From assembly GCA_035626515.1 (NCBI GenBank), contig DASPNM010000033.1:1-64000 (forward strand): a stretch of DNA of 64,000 nucleotides, written 5' to 3'. Source of the stretch: DASPNM01 sp035626515. Lineage in GTDB: Bacteria; Bacteroidota; Bacteroidia; Chitinophagales; Chitinophagaceae. The translations under genes were made by a program, and so were the position numbers. This document shows, in pieces, positions 60,727-64,000 of this stretch (the first letter of the stretch is position 1; each line of letters begins with the position of its first letter). The notes below the pieces were generated by a model. That model made no database searches and was not told the DNA's origin. It was given only the letters and a program-made list of their open reading frames with translations.

Positions 60727-62208
60727 ATGCAGCTCCTGATACAGGCGGTTTCGGAATTATATAAAAAATGGTCGGGATCGGCGCCGGCGGATGTGACCGT
60801 TCTTCCCCAGTCGGGGAGCGACCGCCGCTATTTCCGCTTACATGGAGAGGATGGAAAATCTGTTATCGGCACCTACGGCGTGAACGTGCAGGAGAACGAG
60901 ACCTTCATTTATTTCAGCCGGCATTTCCGGGAAAAACAGCTGCATGTGCCGCAGATCTTTGCAGTCAACGAAGATCGGACCGCTTACCTGCAGGAAGATC
61001 TCGGCGACATGCTTCTGCTGCACCTGCTGGAGTCGGAAGGCACAACGCCGCATGTTTACTCCCTGTTTCGCAAAAGTCTCGAGGAGCTTGCACGGATGCA
61101 GGTGATCGGGGATGAAGGCCTGGATTACAGCCGCTGCCTTACGAACAAGGAATTTGGAAAGCAGGCAATCATGGCCGACCTGCTTTATTTCAAGTATTAT
61201 TTTCTCGACGCGCTGCGCAAACCGTACGACAAGCAAAAGTTGCTCGACGATTTCGAGGCCCTTGGCAATTATCTTGCGCACACCGAATACAAGTATTTCA
61301 TGTTCCGCGATTTTCAGAGCCGCAACATTCTAATAGCGGGCCCAGACGTACATTTTGTAGATTACCAGGGCGGAATGAAGGGGGCGCCGCAGTACGACGT
61401 GGCTTCGATGCTCTGGCAGGCGCGGGCGAACCTGCCGGAAGACTGGAAGGAAAGCCTGTTGGTGGATTACATGAATGCTTTCGGGCAGCTTATTGGTTCC
61501 GACCTGGATCGATCGCTTTTTCGCAGCCAATACAACGGATATGTCCTGATCCGCTTGCTCCAGGTGCTCGGCGCATATGGCTTCCGCGGGCTTTTTGAAC
61601 GGAAGGCGCAGTTCCTGACGAGCATCCCGCTTGCGTTAAGGAATTTGAAAGCGTTTTTCAGCAACCAGAGCGTCGGCATCGTGGTTCCGGAATTCCGGAA
61701 GGTCCTCAACATGTGCGTGAGCGATGAGATCATCGGGAAGTTTACTCCGGTGCAGGCGAGCGAAGAGACCCCGCTTGTAGTGAAGATCTGCAGCTTTTCC
61801 TACCGCGACGGCATTCCGCAGGACGACTCCGGCAATGGCGGCGGCTTTGTGTTCGACTGCCGCGGAATTCTCAATCCCGGAAGATTCGACGAGTTTAAAA
61901 ACCTGCACGGGCGCGACAAGTCGGTAAAGGACTTCATTGAGCAGCAAACGAAGATGCAGGAGTTCCTGAACAGCGTCTTCGACATTGTGGACATTACCGT
62001 GGAGGATTACATCCGCCGCGGATTCAAAAGCCTGATGGTAAGCTTCGGCTGCACCGGCGGGCAGCACCGCAGCGTCTACGCCGCAGATGCCCTCGCGCGT
62101 CATCTGAAGAATAAGTTTCGCGCAACGATCGAGCTTCGGCATTGCGTGCAGGATGCGCGCAACTGGTGCAATCCCGTGCCGGAGGCAAACAGAACGAATG
62201 ACAGGTAA
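60727..62208 (+). CDS. AmgK-like sugar kinase fused to RapZ C-terminal domain
   Basis: A 493-aa fusion. Residues 1-310 are an APH-fold kinase with the AmgK hallmarks: FRDFQSRN (193-200, catalytic Asp195 and Asn200) and VDYQGGMKGAPQYDVASML (211-229), matching the RDYHxDN and DFQDA...YDLASLL motifs of MurNAc/GlcNAc anomeric kinases. Residues 350-480 are the C-terminal domain of RapZ, with GGFVFDCRGILNPGR and the signature GCTGGQHRSV (441-450); in E. coli this domain binds glucosamine-6-phosphate. The RapZ N-terminal P-loop domain is absent. The neighbour, 33 bp downstream, is a MurU-like gene, which supports a role in cell-wall sugar salvage. ATG at 60727. Confidence 0.85.
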   Translation: MQLLIQAVSELYKKWSGSAPADVTVLPQSGSDRRYFRLHGEDGKSVIGTYGVNVQENETFIYFSRHFREKQLHVPQIFAVNEDRTAYLQEDLGDMLLLHLLESEGTTPHVYSLFRKSLEELARMQVIGDEGLDYSRCLTNKEFGKQAIMADLLYFKYYFLDALRKPYDKQKLLDDFEALGNYLAHTEYKYFMFRDFQSRNILIAGPDVHFVDYQGGMKGAPQYDVASMLWQARANLPEDWKESLLVDYMNAFGQLIGSDLDRSLFRSQYNGYVLIRLLQVLGAYGFRGLFERKAQFLTSIPLALRNLKAFFSNQSVGIVVPEFRKVLNMCVSDEIIGKFTPVQASEETPLVVKICSFSYRDGIPQDDSGNGGGFVFDCRGILNPGRFDEFKNLHGRDKSVKDFIEQQTKMQEFLNSVFDIVDITVEDYIRRGFKSLMVSFGCTGGQHRSVYAADALARHLKNKFRATIELRHCVQDARNWCNPVPEANRTNDR

Positions 62209-62241
62209 TAACGAACTTCAACCGCCCGCCCATTCTTTTAT

Positions 62242-62970
62242 ATGCAGGCAATGATCTTCAGCGCCGGTCTCGGCACACGGTTCAGGCCCTGGACGGACCA
62301 CCATCCTAAGGCGCTCGCTCTTGTAAATGGAAAATCACTGCTTGAAAGAAACATCAGGTACCTGCAGCAGCAGGGAATCCGCGACGTGGTGGTAAACGTT
62401 CACCATTTCGCGGACCAGGTGGCCGGTGCGATACGCCAATCCGGGGGGTGGGGAAGCAGGGTTCAGCTGAGCGACGAATCAAACGAACTGCTTGAAACCG
62501 GGGGTGGATTGCTGCATGCGATGCCTTTTTTTGAAAAAGACCGGCGTTTTGCGACAGTGAACGTAGACATTCTCACAGACCTTGATATCGGAAAGCTTTT
62601 GCGCTTTCATGAGGAAAAACAGGCGCTGGTGAGCTTTGGGGTGATGGACCGGAAAACCTGGCGTTATCTACTATTCGATAATACCGGACGTATGATCGGT
62701 TGGAGGAACACACGAACCGGTGAGGAGAAGATGGCAACTCCGGTCGAAAGGACCCCGCAATTGAAAGCCTACAGTTGTGTTGCCGTCTTCGAGTATCGGA
62801 TCTTTGACCTGATGAAGGAAAGAGGATTCGAGGGGAAGTTCTCGCTGATCGATCTCTATCTCGACCTTGCGCGGGACCACGCGATTTACGGTTACGATCA
62901 CACCGGCGACCGCTTCGTGGATGTGGGCAAGCCGGAAAGTGTCGCAACTGCTGAAAAGCTGTTTCCCTGA
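62242..62970 (+). CDS. MurU-like sugar-1-phosphate nucleotidyltransferase
   Basis: A 242-aa nucleotidyltransferase. The N-terminal motif AMIFSAGLGTRFRPWT and PKALALVNGKSLLER match the NTP-transferase family, and VNVDILTDLD marks the metal site. Size and the lack of a left-handed helix domain fit MurU, which makes UDP-MurNAc from MurNAc-1-phosphate. In Pseudomonas the AmgK-MurU pair lets cells bypass MurA. With the upstream kinase it forms a two-gene salvage unit. ATG at 62242. Confidence 0.85.
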   Translation: MQAMIFSAGLGTRFRPWTDHHPKALALVNGKSLLERNIRYLQQQGIRDVVVNVHHFADQVAGAIRQSGGWGSRVQLSDESNELLETGGGLLHAMPFFEKDRRFATVNVDILTDLDIGKLLRFHEEKQALVSFGVMDRKTWRYLLFDNTGRMIGWRNTRTGEEKMATPVERTPQLKAYSCVAVFEYRIFDLMKERGFEGKFSLIDLYLDLARDHAIYGYDHTGDRFVDVGKPESVATAEKLFP

Positions 62971-63006
62971 AACCCGGGCACAAAAATTTCTAAATACATG
63001 TGAACG

Positions 63007-63040
63007 TTGGAATGGCATGCAGCCTTTTCGGTTATCTTGC
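63007..63040 (+). promoter_or_regulatory. Candidate promoter for the M1 peptidase gene
   Basis: TTG at 63007-63009 and TATCTTGC at 63033-63040 (one mismatch to TAnnTTTG in the core, plus the last base) stand 23 bp apart, 27 bp before the ATG. Weak. Confidence 0.3.
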
Positions 63041-63066
63041 TTCTCCTTTAATTCAATTGAAGCACA

Positions 63067-64000
63067 ATGAAGAAGGTTCTTATCCTGGCCGTCGCGGCCT
63101 TCGTCGCGGTGGCGGCATCTGCGCAATCGACCTACAATCACAAGGAAGCATTTCATCCACAGTTCTACCCTTACCCGGGGAATGAATTCCGCAGTGCCAG
63201 CGGCGAACCCGGCCCCCGGTATTGGCAGAACCGTGCCGACTACCGCATTCACTGCACGCTCGACACTGTGAAACATGCCGTGACCGGGCAAGTGGAAATC
63301 AGCTACACCAATAACAGCCCGGACAATCTGCGATTTCTTTGGGTGCAGCTTGACCAGAATATTTACCGGAAAGATTCCCGTGCTTCGGCAACGACGACAG
63401 AAGCAGGCGGGCGTTGGGCAAACTCCAAATTCACGGAAGGCTACAGGCTTCAGTCACTGAGCGTGGACCAGGACGGGAAAGCCACCACACCGAAACACAT
63501 TGTATCCGACACGCGCATGCAGGTCTGGCTTCCTTCGCCCCTCCAGGCAGCCGGGGGAAAAACAAAATTGACTGTGCGCTTCGAGTTCGAGATCCCTGAG
63601 TACGGCAGCGACCGGATGGGACGGCTGAGGACGAGAAACGGATGGATCTACCAGATCGCACAGTGGTTTCCGCGAATGGCGGTGTATGACGACATCCAGG
63701 GCTGGAACACCATGCCTTACCTGGGAGCAGGAGAGTTCTACCTCGAATACGGAGATACGGAATTTACCGTAACTGCGCCGGCGAGCCTGATCGTGGTCGG
63801 TTCCGGGGAATTGCTGAACCCGGAGGAATGCTTCACTTCCGAGCAGCTTCGTCGCTGGAACGAAGCGAAGAACAGCGACAAGACCGTAATGATTCGCAGC
63901 AGTAAAGAAGTCAACGATCCCTCCTCGCGTCCGCGGCAGGCCACATGCACCTGGAAATTCAGGATCCAGAATACCCGCGACGTAGCCTGGGCGGCGTCTA
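63067..64000 (+). CDS. M1-family metallopeptidase, 5' part
   Basis: The first 311 codons are in the window; the gene runs past base 64000. Signal peptide KKVLILAVAAFVAVAASAQ. The visible part is the N-terminal beta-sandwich of M1 aminopeptidases: YWQNRADYRIHCTLDTVKHAVTGQ-type strands, LRFLWVQLDQN, and GWIYQIAQWFPRMAVYDD. The catalytic HExxH would come after the window end, so activity cannot be judged. ATG at 63067, separate from the salvage operon (96 bp gap). Confidence 0.9.
   Translation, partial: MKKVLILAVAAFVAVAASAQSTYNHKEAFHPQFYPYPGNEFRSASGEPGPRYWQNRADYRIHCTLDTVKHAVTGQVEISYTNNSPDNLRFLWVQLDQNIYRKDSRASATTTEAGGRWANSKFTEGYRLQSLSVDQDGKATTPKHIVSDTRMQVWLPSPLQAAGGKTKLTVRFEFEIPEYGSDRMGRLRTRNGWIYQIAQWFPRMAVYDDIQGWNTMPYLGAGEFYLEYGDTEFTVTAPASLIVVGSGELLNPEECFTSEQLRRWNEAKNSDKTVMIRSSKEVNDPSSRPRQATCTWKFRIQNTRDVAWAAS

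Overview
The window reads as a chromosomal fragment of a Bacteroidota bacterium, probably in or near the Chitinophagales. Clues are a gliding-motility type C-terminal sorting domain on a secreted PKD protein, a GldA-like ABC ATPase, Omp85-type and DUF6089-like outer membrane barrels, a single-chain KorA, fused IcmF, a PycTM-domain protein, almost no Shine-Dalgarno sequences, and a few TAnnTTTG promoter-like boxes. There are about 47 genes, two of them cut by the window ends. I found no rRNA, convincing tRNA, CRISPR array or prophage.

Layout. 1-5.4 kb: DUF1015 fragment, serC, an AIM24 protein and an M16 peptidase. 5.4-7.9 kb: an AT-rich island with an ankyrin-repeat gene, a Y1 (IS200/RAYT-like) transposase and two copies of a palindrome-bearing duplication. 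7.8-14.6 kb: a TetR-TolC-MFP-RND efflux operon read leftward. 14.7-20 kb: small housekeeping and unknown genes (DUF502, zinc phospholipase-like, VOC, membrane protein, ATP-grasp-like, YdeI-like). 20-24.4 kb: KorA without an adjacent KorB, an HD-PycTM fusion and an SdiA-regulated-like lipoprotein. 24.4-30.7 kb: two convergent paralogous outer-membrane proteins, one with an added metallophosphoesterase domain. 30.8-35.7 kb: tandem GAF-domain paralogs. 35.8-39.7 kb: barrel, nth, a small protein, ftsB-like and eno. 39.8-44.2 kb: sorted PKD protein, GldA-like ATPase, zf-TFIIB protein and carbonic anhydrase. 44.3-49 kb: MFS transporter, TerC and acs. 49.3-55.1 kb: DUF72, sulfatase, amidase, PfpI-like, CsbD-like, YtxH and CAP proteins. 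55.2-60.7 kb: icmF and ligD. 60.7-64 kb: an AmgK-like kinase fused to a RapZ C-terminal domain, a MurU-like nucleotidyltransferase, and the start of an M1 peptidase.

The most promising biology is (i) the kinase-RapZC fusion beside a MurU-like gene, which suggests amino-sugar salvage with a built-in sensor; (ii) the HD-phosphohydrolase-PycTM fusion, a possible self-limiting cyclic-nucleotide membrane effector without an adjacent cyclase; and (iii) the phosphoesterase / kinase-like / barrel proteins.

The most striking non-coding feature is that nearly every longer intergenic gap holds short tandem arrays with exact periods of 7, 8 or 10 bp. Several genes end inside these arrays, so the arrays supply their last codons and stop. 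A 50-bp double-hairpin element occurs twice; one copy has duplicated a start codon in frame.
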